Below, piece by piece: positions 24,380 through 32,802 of a stretch of 32,802 nucleotides of DNA. The stretch spans positions 1 through 32,802 of the forward strand of contig JALCNW010000050.1 in the NCBI GenBank assembly GCA_022649305.1. Reading direction: 5' to 3'. Position 1 is the first letter of the stretch; every line of letters begins with the position of its first letter. This stretch comes from Enterobacter sp. GTDB lineage: Bacteria > Pseudomonadota > Gammaproteobacteria > Enterobacterales > Enterobacteriaceae. The position numbers and the translations under genes are program-made. The notes beneath the pieces were generated by a model. The model was given only the letters and a program-made list of their open reading frames with translations, did no database searches and was not told where the DNA came from.

Positions 24380-24742
24380 ATGTCATGGAATAAATCTGAA
24401 GCCATTTCTTATGCAAGAATTCATGCACATCATAAAAGTGGCGGTTACTGCGCACGCGCCGTTGCGGCAGCCATCCGTGCGGGTGGTGTAAAAATTGAAG
24501 GGGCTAACGGCAGGGACTTCTGGCAATCACTTGAGCGTGCGGGATTTAGTAAAGTTTACGGCACGCCAATTGAGGGTGACATCGCTGTTATAGATGCGCT
24601 ACCCATGCCGAATCAATACGGACATGCATGCATCTATGATGGGGCTGGTGTCTGGTACTCCGACTTCAAACAAAACAGTCTCTACCCTGGACCAATTTAT
24701 CGAAAAATGCAGCCAAAAATCACAATTTACAGGCACTATTAA
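24380..24742 (+). CDS. Small NlpC/P60- or CHAP-like cysteine amidase, predicted peptidoglycan-hydrolase effector
   Basis: A 120-residue protein with the features of a papain-fold peptidoglycan amidase. Cys24 sits at the start of a helix (GGYCARAVAAAIRAGG). GDIAVID (66-72) is the usual glycine-rich strand, His82 lies in YGHACIYDG, and Asp95 in WYSDF could complete a catalytic triad. No signal peptide or membrane segment is present, so the protein needs a dedicated route, for example type VI secretion, to reach the wall. Its size and layout resemble Tae-type type VI amidase effectors, but I cannot assign a named subfamily and no type VI genes are in view. A ribosome site (AAGGA) precedes the ATG. 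The one-base gap to a secreted partner gene supports an effector-immunity reading. A phage endolysin fragment is an alternative, though no other phage genes are present. Confidence 0.72.
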   Translation: MSWNKSEAISYARIHAHHKSGGYCARAVAAAIRAGGVKIEGANGRDFWQSLERAGFSKVYGTPIEGDIAVIDALPMPNQYGHACIYDGAGVWYSDFKQNSLYPGPIYRKMQPKITIYRHY

Positions 24743-24743
24743 T

Positions 24744-25202
24744 ATGAGAAACGCCTTTTGGATTTTATTCTTGTGTTCCTGCTCAGCCCTTGCCGCGCAG
24801 AGAGACCCTGTTGAACGGGCCGTGGAGTTCAATAAATGGTACGTGAATCAGATTAACAATAATGTCTTTCCAATTACCGATAGCAAGGACATTGATAAAT
24901 ACGTCACTGCCTCAACAATGAAGAAACTGAGGCATACTCAGGATGACAATTATGGAGACAAAGGTGAACCGTTTTACGCTGCCGATTTATTTTTAAAAGC
25001 GCAAGATATCGGTGACGACTGGCCAAATAACGTCATAGCCATTGCGGGTGATACCGATCCGGTATGCGTCAACATTTATATCGCGTTCGGCAAGAATCGG
25101 GATCACACTGTAATTGACTGTATGGTTAAGGAGGATGGCGTATGGAAAGTCCAATCCGTGGCCGGAATGAATATTTCATTTAAGCTGGCGAAAGATCATT
25201 AG
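24744..25202 (+). CDS. Secreted DUF3828-like protein, predicted periplasmic immunity to the amidase
   Basis: A 152-residue protein with an N-terminal signal peptide (FWILFLCSCSALAA, cleavage near residue 18; LCSC could be an atypical lipobox). The mature part resembles DUF3828/YbjP-YqhG proteins: a helical start (VERAVEFNKWYVNQINN), YVTASTMKKLRHTQDD, then VCVNIYIAFGK and DCMVKEDGVWKVQSVAG strands whose two cysteines may form a disulfide. The ATG follows the amidase stop by one base, so both are co-translated. Periplasmic location next to a wall-hydrolase gene is the usual arrangement of amidase immunity proteins. The longer frame from 24594 is out of phase with, and inside, the amidase gene, so it is rejected. 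Neutralisation is inferred, not shown. Confidence 0.72.
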   Translation: MRNAFWILFLCSCSALAAQRDPVERAVEFNKWYVNQINNNVFPITDSKDIDKYVTASTMKKLRHTQDDNYGDKGEPFYAADLFLKAQDIGDDWPNNVIAIAGDTDPVCVNIYIAFGKNRDHTVIDCMVKEDGVWKVQSVAGMNISFKLAKDH

Positions 25203-25209
25203 TGCCAAT

Positions 25210-25237
25210 AAAAAAACCCGCCGAAGCGGGTTTTTTT
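25210..25237. terminator. Bidirectional intrinsic terminator between the effector cassette and kdsA
   Basis: CCCGC, loop CGAA, GCGGG (25217-25230), flanked by seven A residues on the left and seven T residues on the right. It serves both the plus-strand cassette and the minus-strand hemA-kdsA operon, one base from the kdsA stop. Confidence 0.95.
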
Positions 25238-25238
25238 A

Positions 25239-26102
<864 letters not shown>

Positions 26103-26129
26103 TTATTCAGGTATGAATCGGAATTAAGA

Positions 26130-26939
26130 TTAATGCAGTGTAATCTGTTTATGCGCGATCGAATTGATCTGCGCGCGAATCATTTCGCTAATCGGATCTT
26201 CCGGGCACTGCTCCACGAAATAGTTCAAATCGTGCAGCGCAACGTGATCGCAATCGAGCTGAGCATAGATAAGGCCACGGTCGCGAATTTCATACGGATC
26301 TTCAGGATTGAACTGCAACAGTACTTCGCTGGCGCGTAACGCCAGTTCCATCTGACGCTCCTCCATTAGCGCAGACTTCAGCGTATCCAGCAGTTTGCGG
26401 ATAACTTCTGCATTATCGGCTTCATCAAGATCTTCGTTGAATAGCTCGGCTACCGGGCCGATATTTCCCTTAAGCCAGACATCAAGCGTATGTTCGTCGA
26501 GCGTGTCGCCGTTAAATGGGTTAATCAACCACATCTCACCGTCGAGCCACTCCGCGCGCAAAATCATCTGCGTCGGGAAAATGACCGGAACCAGTGGAAT
26601 ATCCAGACGGTTCGCGACCCACAACAGCACGGCCCCCAAAGCAACAGCGCTGCCCTGACGGTTTTTTAACACCTGATCAAGCCAGAGTGCATCGGAAAGA
26701 CGGTAGACACCTCGCTTGTCGCAAAAGCCCCATTCGCCGTAAAACAGCTCGATCAGTTTCTCTAACTGCCAGTCCTGCGGACGCGCCTGATTTATCTCTT
26801 CGCGCGCCAGACTCACCAGTTTTTCCAGTTCATCGTGGACCCACTGTGACGTAAAATCGTCACGGATCATCTCCGATATCAGGACCATCCCATCACACAG
26901 TGGGACTTTATTAAATTCGAAATCGGCTAAGGACCTCAT
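26130..26939 (-). CDS. sirB1: SirB1 (YchA), transglutaminase-like/TPR-type conserved protein
   Basis: A 269-residue cytosolic protein with the length and sequence pattern of E. coli SirB1. It has a transglutaminase-like N-terminal half (QGSAVALGAVLLWVANRLDIPLVPV about residues 94-118) and a TPR-like C-terminal part (LALRASEVLLQFNPEDPYEIRDRGLIYAQLD, about 198-228). The name comes from Salmonella invasion-gene regulation studies; molecular function is not established. The ATG follows the sirB2 stop by three bases, with GGGGTAAG as ribosome site inside the sirB2 end. Confidence 0.95.
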   Translation of the reverse strand: MRSLADFEFNKVPLCDGMVLISEMIRDDFTSQWVHDELEKLVSLAREEINQARPQDWQLEKLIELFYGEWGFCDKRGVYRLSDALWLDQVLKNRQGSAVALGAVLLWVANRLDIPLVPVIFPTQMILRAEWLDGEMWLINPFNGDTLDEHTLDVWLKGNIGPVAELFNEDLDEADNAEVIRKLLDTLKSALMEERQMELALRASEVLLQFNPEDPYEIRDRGLIYAQLDCDHVALHDLNYFVEQCPEDPISEMIRAQINSIAHKQITLH

Positions 26940-26942
26940 GAC

Positions 26943-27335
26943 TTACCCCAGTAACGGTATTCTAGTGGTGGCGAGTTTAATGATGATGTACAGCACCACC
27001 AGACCCAGCAGAAAGGCAATAAACCCCACCTGCTGGCTGCGCGGACGACGTCGTCCAAGCGCGATAAAACCCAAAACGATGTAGATGATAACGCCAAACA
27101 GCTTCTCAGTCAGCCATGTGCCTTTATCAGTAAATGGCAGATAGCCGGTTACCCACATCAGACCTGCGCCAGAAAGGAACAACACGGTATCAATACAGTG
27201 CGGAACGACGCGCACCCAGCGGGCGTCTATTAGCGGATTGTGGCTGTAACGCCACCAGTAACGTGCGACGAAGAAGCTGATGGTGAGCGCCACGGCGGCA
27301 ATGTGTAGCGTGATTAAAACGCTAAACAAATTCAT
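26943..27335 (-). CDS. sirB2: SirB2 (YchQ), small inner-membrane protein
   Basis: A 130-residue protein with about four transmembrane helices (roughly residues 5-25, 45-65, 78-95 and 102-121) separated by arginine-rich cytoplasmic stretches such as GRRRPRSQQ. Length and sequence match E. coli SirB2. Function is unknown. The ATG overlaps the prmC stop (ATGA), indicating translational coupling. Confidence 0.94.
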   Translation of the reverse strand: MNLFSVLITLHIAAVALTISFFVARYWWRYSHNPLIDARWVRVVPHCIDTVLFLSGAGLMWVTGYLPFTDKGTWLTEKLFGVIIYIVLGFIALGRRRPRSQQVGFIAFLLGLVVLYIIIKLATTRIPLLG

Positions 27336-28162
27336 GCCAGCCTTCCCAGCGTCAGGCGATCGTTACCGCCATAGTCCCGACAGGTTTCGACGCCGAGGTA
27401 ACCCGCGTCGGTAAACCGTGCGCGCACCGCCTCCCCTTGCGTCCAGCCATGTTCAAGCAGTAACCAGCCACCGGAAACCAGATGCTGGCGCGCGGCGGTA
27501 ATAATATGCTCAATGTCTGCCAGCCCTGCGTTCGCCGCGACCAGCGCCGTGAGCGGCTCAAAACGCACATCGCCCTGTGAAAGATGCGGATCGTGTTCAT
27601 CGATATACGGCGGATTGCTGACAATCATGTCAAACGGTTGATGGTTCACCGCGCTGAACCAGCTGCTTTGTCGCACCTGGACATTGTTCAGATTAAGGCG
27701 TTCCACGTTACGCTTCGCCAGCGCAACCGCATCGGGCATGACGTCTACCGCTATAATCTGGCAATCAGGCCGCTCGCTGGCGAGCGCGAGCGCGATAGCA
27801 CCCGTACCGGTCCCTAAATCAAGGATTCGGCATGGACCGGCGGGTAAACGCTCGAGCGCCTGTTCAACCAGGCATTCGGTGTCCGGGCGCGGAATTAACG
27901 TTGCTGCCGATACGTACAATGGCAGTGACCAGAATTCACGCTCACCGGTAAGGTGCGCCACTGGCTCCCCCATTTTCCGACGTGCGAGCAGCGTAGCAAG
28001 TTGTGCTTCCTGCGCCGCGCTCAGCGTCGTTTCACCAAACGCCAAAATGTAGGTGCGCGCTTTTCCCGTGACCAGTTCAAGCAAGATCTCGGCGTCGCGA
28101 CGCGGGCTTTCACTTTCGGCCAGCTCGCCAATCGCAAAACGCAGCCAGTGCTGAAAATCCAT
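27332..28162 (-). CDS. prmC: Peptide chain release factor N5-glutamine methyltransferase PrmC
   Basis: Methylates the glutamine of the GGQ motif in release factors RF1 and RF2, raising termination efficiency. The protein has 276 residues (E. coli 277). The Rossmann AdoMet site ILDLGTGTGAIALALA lies at residues 113-128 and the catalytic NPPY motif at 183-186, with an N-terminal helical release-factor-binding domain before residue 80. The start ATG shares one base with the prfA stop (TAATG), coupling enzyme and substrate genes. Confidence 0.97.
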   Translation of the reverse strand: MDFQHWLRFAIGELAESESPRRDAEILLELVTGKARTYILAFGETTLSAAQEAQLATLLARRKMGEPVAHLTGEREFWSLPLYVSAATLIPRPDTECLVEQALERLPAGPCRILDLGTGTGAIALALASERPDCQIIAVDVMPDAVALAKRNVERLNLNNVQVRQSSWFSAVNHQPFDMIVSNPPYIDEHDPHLSQGDVRFEPLTALVAANAGLADIEHIITAARQHLVSGGWLLLEHGWTQGEAVRARFTDAGYLGVETCRDYGGNDRLTLGRLA

Positions 28163-29244
28163 TAGTCCTGATCTGCCAGCGCCGCCAGCTGATCGGCCTG
28201 GAACTCCTGGACAATCGGCTCAATCAGGGAATCGAGCTTGCCTTCCATCGTCTCATCCAGACGGTAAACCGTCAGGTTGATGCGGTGATCGGTCACGCGG
28301 CCCTGCGGGAAGTTATAGGTACGGTTACGATCGCTGCGATCGCCGCTGCCCAGCAGGTTACGACGTGTTGACGCTTCGGCCTGTTGACGCTTGGCAATTT
28401 CAGCCGCGCGGATACGTGAACCCAGCACAGACAAGGCTTTCGCTTTGTTTTTATGCTGAGAACGTTCGTCCTGACATTCCACTACAATACCGGTTGGCAA
28501 GTGAGTAATACGGATCGCAGAGTCGGTGGTGTTAACGTGCTGACCACCCGCTCCTGACGAACGGAAGGTATCAATGCGCAGTTCAGAAGGGTTGATGTCC
28601 GGCAGTTCCGCTTCTGGCAGTTCTGGCATGACCGCAACGGTACAGGCAGAAGTGTGGATACGCCCCTGTGATTCGGTCGCCGGAACGCGCTGTACGCGAT
28701 GACCACCGGATTCAAACTTCAGTCGTCCATATACACCATCACCGCTTATTTTGGCGATGACCTCTTTATAGCCGCCGTGCTCACCTTCGTTAGCACTGAG
28801 GATCTCAACGCGCCAGCGGCGGGATTCAGCATAACGGCTGTACATACGGAACAGATCGCCGGCAAACAGTGCCGCTTCGTCGCCACCCGTACCGGCACGA
28901 ACTTCGACAAAGGCGTTTCGCTCGTCATCCGGATCTTTTGGCAGCAGCAGAACCTGGAGCTCTTGCTCCATTTCCTCAGCGCGAGCTTTCGCATCCTGCA
29001 ACTCTTCCTGCGCCATCTCGCGCATTTCAGGGTCATCAAGCATCATCTGGGCAGTTTCAATATCTTCCTGAACCTGCTGCCAGTTGGTGAAGCAACGTGA
29101 AACATCGCTCAGCTGCGCATACTCGCGCGATAGCGCGCGAAAACGATCCTGGTCTGCAATAGTCGCGGCATCGCCGAGCAGGGCCTGAACTTCTTCATGG
29201 CGCTCGTGCAGAGCTTCCAGTTTGGCGACGATAGAAGGCTTCAT
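28162..29244 (-). CDS. prfA: Peptide chain release factor 1 (RF1)
   Basis: Recognises UAA and UAG stop codons and triggers peptide release on the ribosome. The protein has 360 residues, as in E. coli. The stop-codon-reading PAT tripeptide is at 188-190 and the peptidyl-hydrolysis GGQ motif at 233-235 ([14 protein letters not shown]); the Gln is the PrmC target. The frame extends five codons upstream to 29259, but the ATG at 29244 agrees with the E. coli start ([12 protein letters not shown]). It lies 42 bp downstream of hemA. Confidence 0.98.
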   Translation of the reverse strand: MKPSIVAKLEALHERHEEVQALLGDAATIADQDRFRALSREYAQLSDVSRCFTNWQQVQEDIETAQMMLDDPEMREMAQEELQDAKARAEEMEQELQVLLLPKDPDDERNAFVEVRAGTGGDEAALFAGDLFRMYSRYAESRRWRVEILSANEGEHGGYKEVIAKISGDGVYGRLKFESGGHRVQRVPATESQGRIHTSACTVAVMPELPEAELPDINPSELRIDTFRSSGAGGQHVNTTDSAIRITHLPTGIVVECQDERSQHKNKAKALSVLGSRIRAAEIAKRQQAEASTRRNLLGSGDRSDRNRTYNFPQGRVTDHRINLTVYRLDETMEGKLDSLIEPIVQEFQADQLAALADQD

Positions 29245-29286
29245 AGGCGTAAAGTGCACCTTGTCATAGAAAATGGGTATGGGGCG

Positions 29287-30543
29287 CTATTCCAGCCCGA
29301 GGCTGTTGCGCAGAATAGTCAGGCGTTCATCATCCCCGTTACGGGCGGCCTGCTGAAGAGATTTGGTTGGTGCATGGATCAGGCGGTTGGTCAGTTTCCA
29401 TGCCAGATCCTGCATAATGACCTGCGGATCGCCACCCTGAGCCAGGGCCGCCATCGCTTTAGCAGTCAGGTCATCACGCACCTGTTCTGCCTGGCCACGG
29501 TATTCACGAATCGTCTCGCTGGCGCTTTGCGCACGCAGCCAGGCCATAAATTCGCTGGATTCCTGCTCAACAATCGTTTCTGCCTGAACCGCCGCCGCTT
29601 TGCGCTGCGCGAGGTTGTGCGAAATGATACTTTGCAGATCGTCCACGCTGTAAAGATAGGCGTTTGCCAGTTTGCCGACTTCCGGCTCGACATCGCGCGG
29701 TACGGCGATATCCACCAGCAGCATCGGCTGATTGCGACGCGATTTAAGCGCACGCTCCACCATCCCTTTACCAATAATCGGTAGCGGGCTGGCGGTAGAA
29801 CTAATAATGATGTCCGCGTCTTTTAAACGCGCATCGATGTCGCTCAGGGCAATGACTTCTGCACCCACTTCATCGGCCAGTACCTGCGCGCGTTCGAGGG
29901 TACGGTTAGCAATAATCATCTGCTTGACGTTGTGTTCACGCAGATGACGGGCCACTAACTCTATGGTTTCGCCCGCGCCGACCAGCAACACGGTCACCGT
30001 AGACAGCGATTCAAAGATTTGACGCGCAAGGGTACAGGCTGCGAAGGCAACAGAAACCGCACTGGCACCAATGTCGGTTTCGGTTCGCACACGCTTAGCG
30101 ACGGAGAAGGATTTCTGGAACATACGCTCCAGTTCGCTGACTTTAAGATGCCCTTTCTGGGAGTCAGCAAAGGCTTTTTTGACTTGACCAAGAATTTGCG
30201 GCTCGCCGAGCACCAGTGAATCCAGGCCGCTGGCTACGCGCATCAAATGGCTGACCGCATCGTTATCATGATGCCAGTACAGGCTACTGCGCAGCTCGTC
30301 TTCGTTCAGACCATGGTATTCGCATAACCAGTGAATAAGCGTTTCGTGCAGGTTATCTTTTTCTTCAACACTCAGATACAGCTCGGTACGGTTGCAGGTT
30401 GAGAGCACCACTCCACCTTGCACCATCGGTTGCGCAAGTAAGCTGTCCAACGCCTGGTCGAGCGTATCCGGCGAAAACGTAACGCGTTCTCGCAGCGAAA
30501 CCGGGGCTGTTTTGTGGTTAATACCGAGTGCTAAAAGGGTCAT
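29287..30543 (-). CDS. hemA: Glutamyl-tRNA reductase HemA
   Basis: NADPH-dependent reduction of glutamyl-tRNA to glutamate-1-semialdehyde, the first step of C5 tetrapyrrole (haem and siroheme) synthesis. The protein has 418 residues, as in E. coli. Catalytic Cys50 lies in [11 protein letters not shown], followed by the [10 protein letters not shown] segment and the NADPH fold [17 protein letters not shown] near residues 187-203. The frame extends 16 codons further upstream without homology; the ATG at 30543 ([15 protein letters not shown]) is chosen. Siroheme, needed by the NasB nitrite reductase in this window, derives from this pathway. It is the first gene of its cluster, divergent from lolB; the 210 bp between them hold both promoters, neither obvious. 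Confidence 0.98.
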   Translation of the reverse strand: MTLLALGINHKTAPVSLRERVTFSPDTLDQALDSLLAQPMVQGGVVLSTCNRTELYLSVEEKDNLHETLIHWLCEYHGLNEDELRSSLYWHHDNDAVSHLMRVASGLDSLVLGEPQILGQVKKAFADSQKGHLKVSELERMFQKSFSVAKRVRTETDIGASAVSVAFAACTLARQIFESLSTVTVLLVGAGETIELVARHLREHNVKQMIIANRTLERAQVLADEVGAEVIALSDIDARLKDADIIISSTASPLPIIGKGMVERALKSRRNQPMLLVDIAVPRDVEPEVGKLANAYLYSVDDLQSIISHNLAQRKAAAVQAETIVEQESSEFMAWLRAQSASETIREYRGQAEQVRDDLTAKAMAALAQGGDPQVIMQDLAWKLTNRLIHAPTKSLQQAARNGDDERLTILRNSLGLE

Positions 30544-30753
30544 GTGAGCGGGAGTAGTACCAGCGTTAATAAGGTTAGCAGGTCGCATCATACAGGATGC
30601 GTGAGATCAATAAAAGAGACTGCCCCCTTTCGGAGTAATAGGCCTTCCACGCTAATTTCATGATTTAAGACAATATGAACGTAGACGCTCCTCCGCGCTG
30701 GCGCTAGCATTAAGGGTTATAACTGCAACGTATCTCAAGGATTTGTCATCATT

Positions 30754-31365
30754 ATGACCCGAATGATTCGCCTGCTGCCGCTGGCTGCTCTGGTGCTTAC
30801 CGCTTGTTCTATCACACCACCAAAAGGTCCAGGTAAAAGCCCTGACTCCCCGCAGTGGCGTCAACATCAACAGGACGTGCGCAGTTTAAGCCAGTATCAA
30901 ACGCGTGGTGCCTTTGCTTATTTATCCGATCAGCAAAAAGTTTACGCTCGCTTTTTCTGGCAGCAAACCGGCCAGGATCGCTACCGTCTGTTGCTGCTGA
31001 ACCCGCTGGGCAGCACCGAGCTTGAACTGAAAGCGCAACCGGGTGAAGCGCAGATTACCGATAATAAAGGCCAAACTTATACGGGGACCGACGCGGAAGA
31101 GATGATTGGCAAATTGACCGGAATGCCGATTCCGATTAACAGCCTGCGTCAATGGATACTGGGGCTACCAGGTGAGGCAACCGACTATACGCTCGACGAT
31201 AAGTATCGCCTGAGCGAAATACACTACACTCAAAACGGTAAAACGTGGAAAGTGGTGTACGGAGGTTATGACAGCAACAGTCAACCCGCCTTGCCATCCA
31301 ATATGGAACTCACCGAAGGCAGCCAACGTATTAAGCTGAAAATGGATAACTGGATCGTCAAATGA
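30754..31365 (+). CDS. lolB: Outer-membrane lipoprotein localisation factor LolB
   Basis: Accepts lipoproteins from the periplasmic carrier LolA and inserts them into the outer membrane. The protein has 203 residues (E. coli 207). A lipoprotein signal ends in the lipobox LTAC with Cys18 as lipidation site; Ser at +2 means outer-membrane sorting. The mature sequence follows E. coli LolB closely, including the [10 protein letters not shown] and [14 protein letters not shown] stretches. The ATG at 30754 is used; an ATG three codons later is possible. AAGGAT lies about 12 bases upstream, a long spacing. The stop overlaps the ispE start. Confidence 0.97.
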   Translation: MTRMIRLLPLAALVLTACSITPPKGPGKSPDSPQWRQHQQDVRSLSQYQTRGAFAYLSDQQKVYARFFWQQTGQDRYRLLLLNPLGSTELELKAQPGEAQITDNKGQTYTGTDAEEMIGKLTGMPIPINSLRQWILGLPGEATDYTLDDKYRLSEIHYTQNGKTWKVVYGGYDSNSQPALPSNMELTEGSQRIKLKMDNWIVK

Positions 31366-32231
31366 TGAGCCAATGGCCCTCTCCGGCGAAGTTAAACCTG
31401 TTTTTATATATTACCGGGCAACGCGCTGATGGTTATCACACGCTGCAAACCTTATTTCAGTTTGTGGATTATGGTGACACGATTTCTATCGAGCCACGCG
31501 GTGACGGGCAAATTCATCTGCTGACGCCCGTTGAAGGTGTGGCAAGTGAAGACAACCTGATCGTGCGTGCCGCGCGATTGCTCATGAAGGCTGCGGCTGA
31601 ATCTGGCCGTTTACCTGAAGGCAGCGGTGCTGATATTCGCATTGAGAAACGTTTGCCAATGGGCGGCGGTCTGGGGGGCGGGTCATCAAACGCAGCCACG
31701 ATGCTTGTCGCGCTTAACCATCTTTGGGGCTGTGGGTTATCAACGGATGAACTGGCCCATCTCGGCCTTGCGCTGGGAGCGGATGTTCCCGTGTTCGTCC
31801 AGGGTCATGCCGCCTTTGCCGAAGGCGTCGGTGAAATTCTCACGCCAGCAGAACCGGAAGAAAAATGGTATTTGGTGGCTCATCCCGGCGTAAGTATCCC
31901 TACCCCATTGATTTTTAAGGATCCGGAGCTGCCGCGCAATACACCAGCACGGTCAATAGAAACGTTATTAAAGTGTGAATTCAGCAACGATTGCGAGGTT
32001 ATCGCAAGAAAACGTTTTCGTAAGGTTGATGCGGCGCTTTCCTGGCTGTTAGAATACGCGCCGTCGCGCCTGACTGGCACAGGTGCTTGTGTCTTTGCTG
32101 AATTTGACACTGAGCCCGCCGCACGTCAGGTGCTAGAGCAAGCCCCGGAATGGCTGCATGGTTTTGTAGCACGTGGGATGAACACTTCCCCACTACAGCA
32201 AGCCATTCTGGCGCAGACTGAGTTTCGGTGA
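31362..32231 (+). CDS. ispE: 4-diphosphocytidyl-2-C-methyl-D-erythritol kinase IspE
   Basis: GHMP-family kinase phosphorylating CDP-methylerythritol in the MEP isoprenoid pathway. The protein has 289 residues from the first of two adjacent ATGs, which aligns best with the E. coli start (MRTQWPSP against MMSQWPSP). The ATP-binding loop [15 protein letters not shown] lies near residues 94-108, the substrate-binding [12 protein letters not shown] at 6-17, and the [12 protein letters not shown] motif near 240. The C terminus (about 289 versus 283 residues) ends in [10 protein letters not shown] and differs from E. coli. It overlaps lolB by four bases (ATGA). Confidence 0.97.
   Translation: MMSQWPSPAKLNLFLYITGQRADGYHTLQTLFQFVDYGDTISIEPRGDGQIHLLTPVEGVASEDNLIVRAARLLMKAAAESGRLPEGSGADIRIEKRLPMGGGLGGGSSNAATMLVALNHLWGCGLSTDELAHLGLALGADVPVFVQGHAAFAEGVGEILTPAEPEEKWYLVAHPGVSIPTPLIFKDPELPRNTPARSIETLLKCEFSNDCEVIARKRFRKVDAALSWLLEYAPSRLTGTGACVFAEFDTEPAARQVLEQAPEWLHGFVARGMNTSPLQQAILAQTEFR
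32006..32021 (+). promoter_or_regulatory. PurR-like operator for prs, inside ispE
   Basis: AAGAAAACGTTTTCGT matches the PurR consensus ACGCAAACGTTTNCNT at 12 of 14 defined positions and is centred on AAACGTTT. In E. coli a PurR site regulating prs lies upstream within ispE in a similar place (recalled, not checked). The site is about 340 bp before the prs start codon, in keeping with the long prs leader. Confidence 0.5.

Positions 32232-32802
<571 letters not shown>

Noticed and set aside
24594..24743. N-terminal extension of the DUF3828-like protein
   Set aside because: It lies inside the amidase gene in another phase and would bury the signal peptide; the ATG at 24744 directly gives a signal sequence.

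Overview
The window is enterobacterial chromosome, almost fully coding. Gene order and near-identity of many proteins to Escherichia coli (remembered sequences, not a database search) place it in Enterobacteriaceae. A nitrate-assimilation (nas) operon of the Klebsiella type, together with a chemoreceptor gene behind a flagellar sigma-28 promoter, suggests a motile relative of Enterobacter, Lelliottia or Leclercia rather than E. coli or the non-motile Klebsiella. I cannot fix the genus.

Region 1 (1-6674) is the respiratory nitrate locus: the first 715 codons of narG, then narK (both minus strand), and the divergent narX-narL two-component system. Perfect FNR boxes and NarL-type heptamers lie upstream of narG and narK, in the same geometry as in E. 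coli. Region 2 (6677-8086) is ychO, an inverse-autotransporter-like outer membrane protein gene.

Region 3 (8131-19005, minus strand) is the nitrate-assimilation island: nasR, then nasF-nasE-nasD (periplasmic-binding-protein-dependent nitrate/nitrite uptake), nasC-nasB (here one uninterrupted 1328-codon frame ending in a NirD-like domain) and nasA (assimilatory nitrate reductase). The nasF leader shows a whole control circuit in about 210 bp: two NtrC-like enhancer sites 22 bp apart, a sigma-54 -24/-12 promoter, an ANTAR-type hexaloop hairpin and an intrinsic terminator. Nitrogen limitation would start transcription, and nitrate-bound NasR would let it pass the terminator. In E. coli ychO and ychN are adjacent, so the island sits between them.

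Region 4 (19079-24165) holds ychN, a dCache-type chemoreceptor gene with a FliA promoter and a complete amino-acid-binding motif, a small DUF1883-like gene with an FNR-like box, chaC, a decayed chaB remnant, and chaA. Region 5 (24380-25202), between chaA and kdsA, holds a compact two-gene cassette: a leaderless NlpC/P60- or CHAP-like cysteine amidase followed one base later by a secreted DUF3828-like protein. It reads as a peptidoglycan-hydrolase effector with its periplasmic immunity protein. E. coli K-12 carries its LDR (ldr/rdl) toxin-antitoxin repeats at this position.

Region 6 (25239-32802) is conserved housekeeping: kdsA, sirB1, sirB2, prmC, prfA and hemA on the minus strand, divergent from lolB, ispE and the 5' part of prs. 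I saw no rRNA, tRNA, CRISPR array or insertion sequence.
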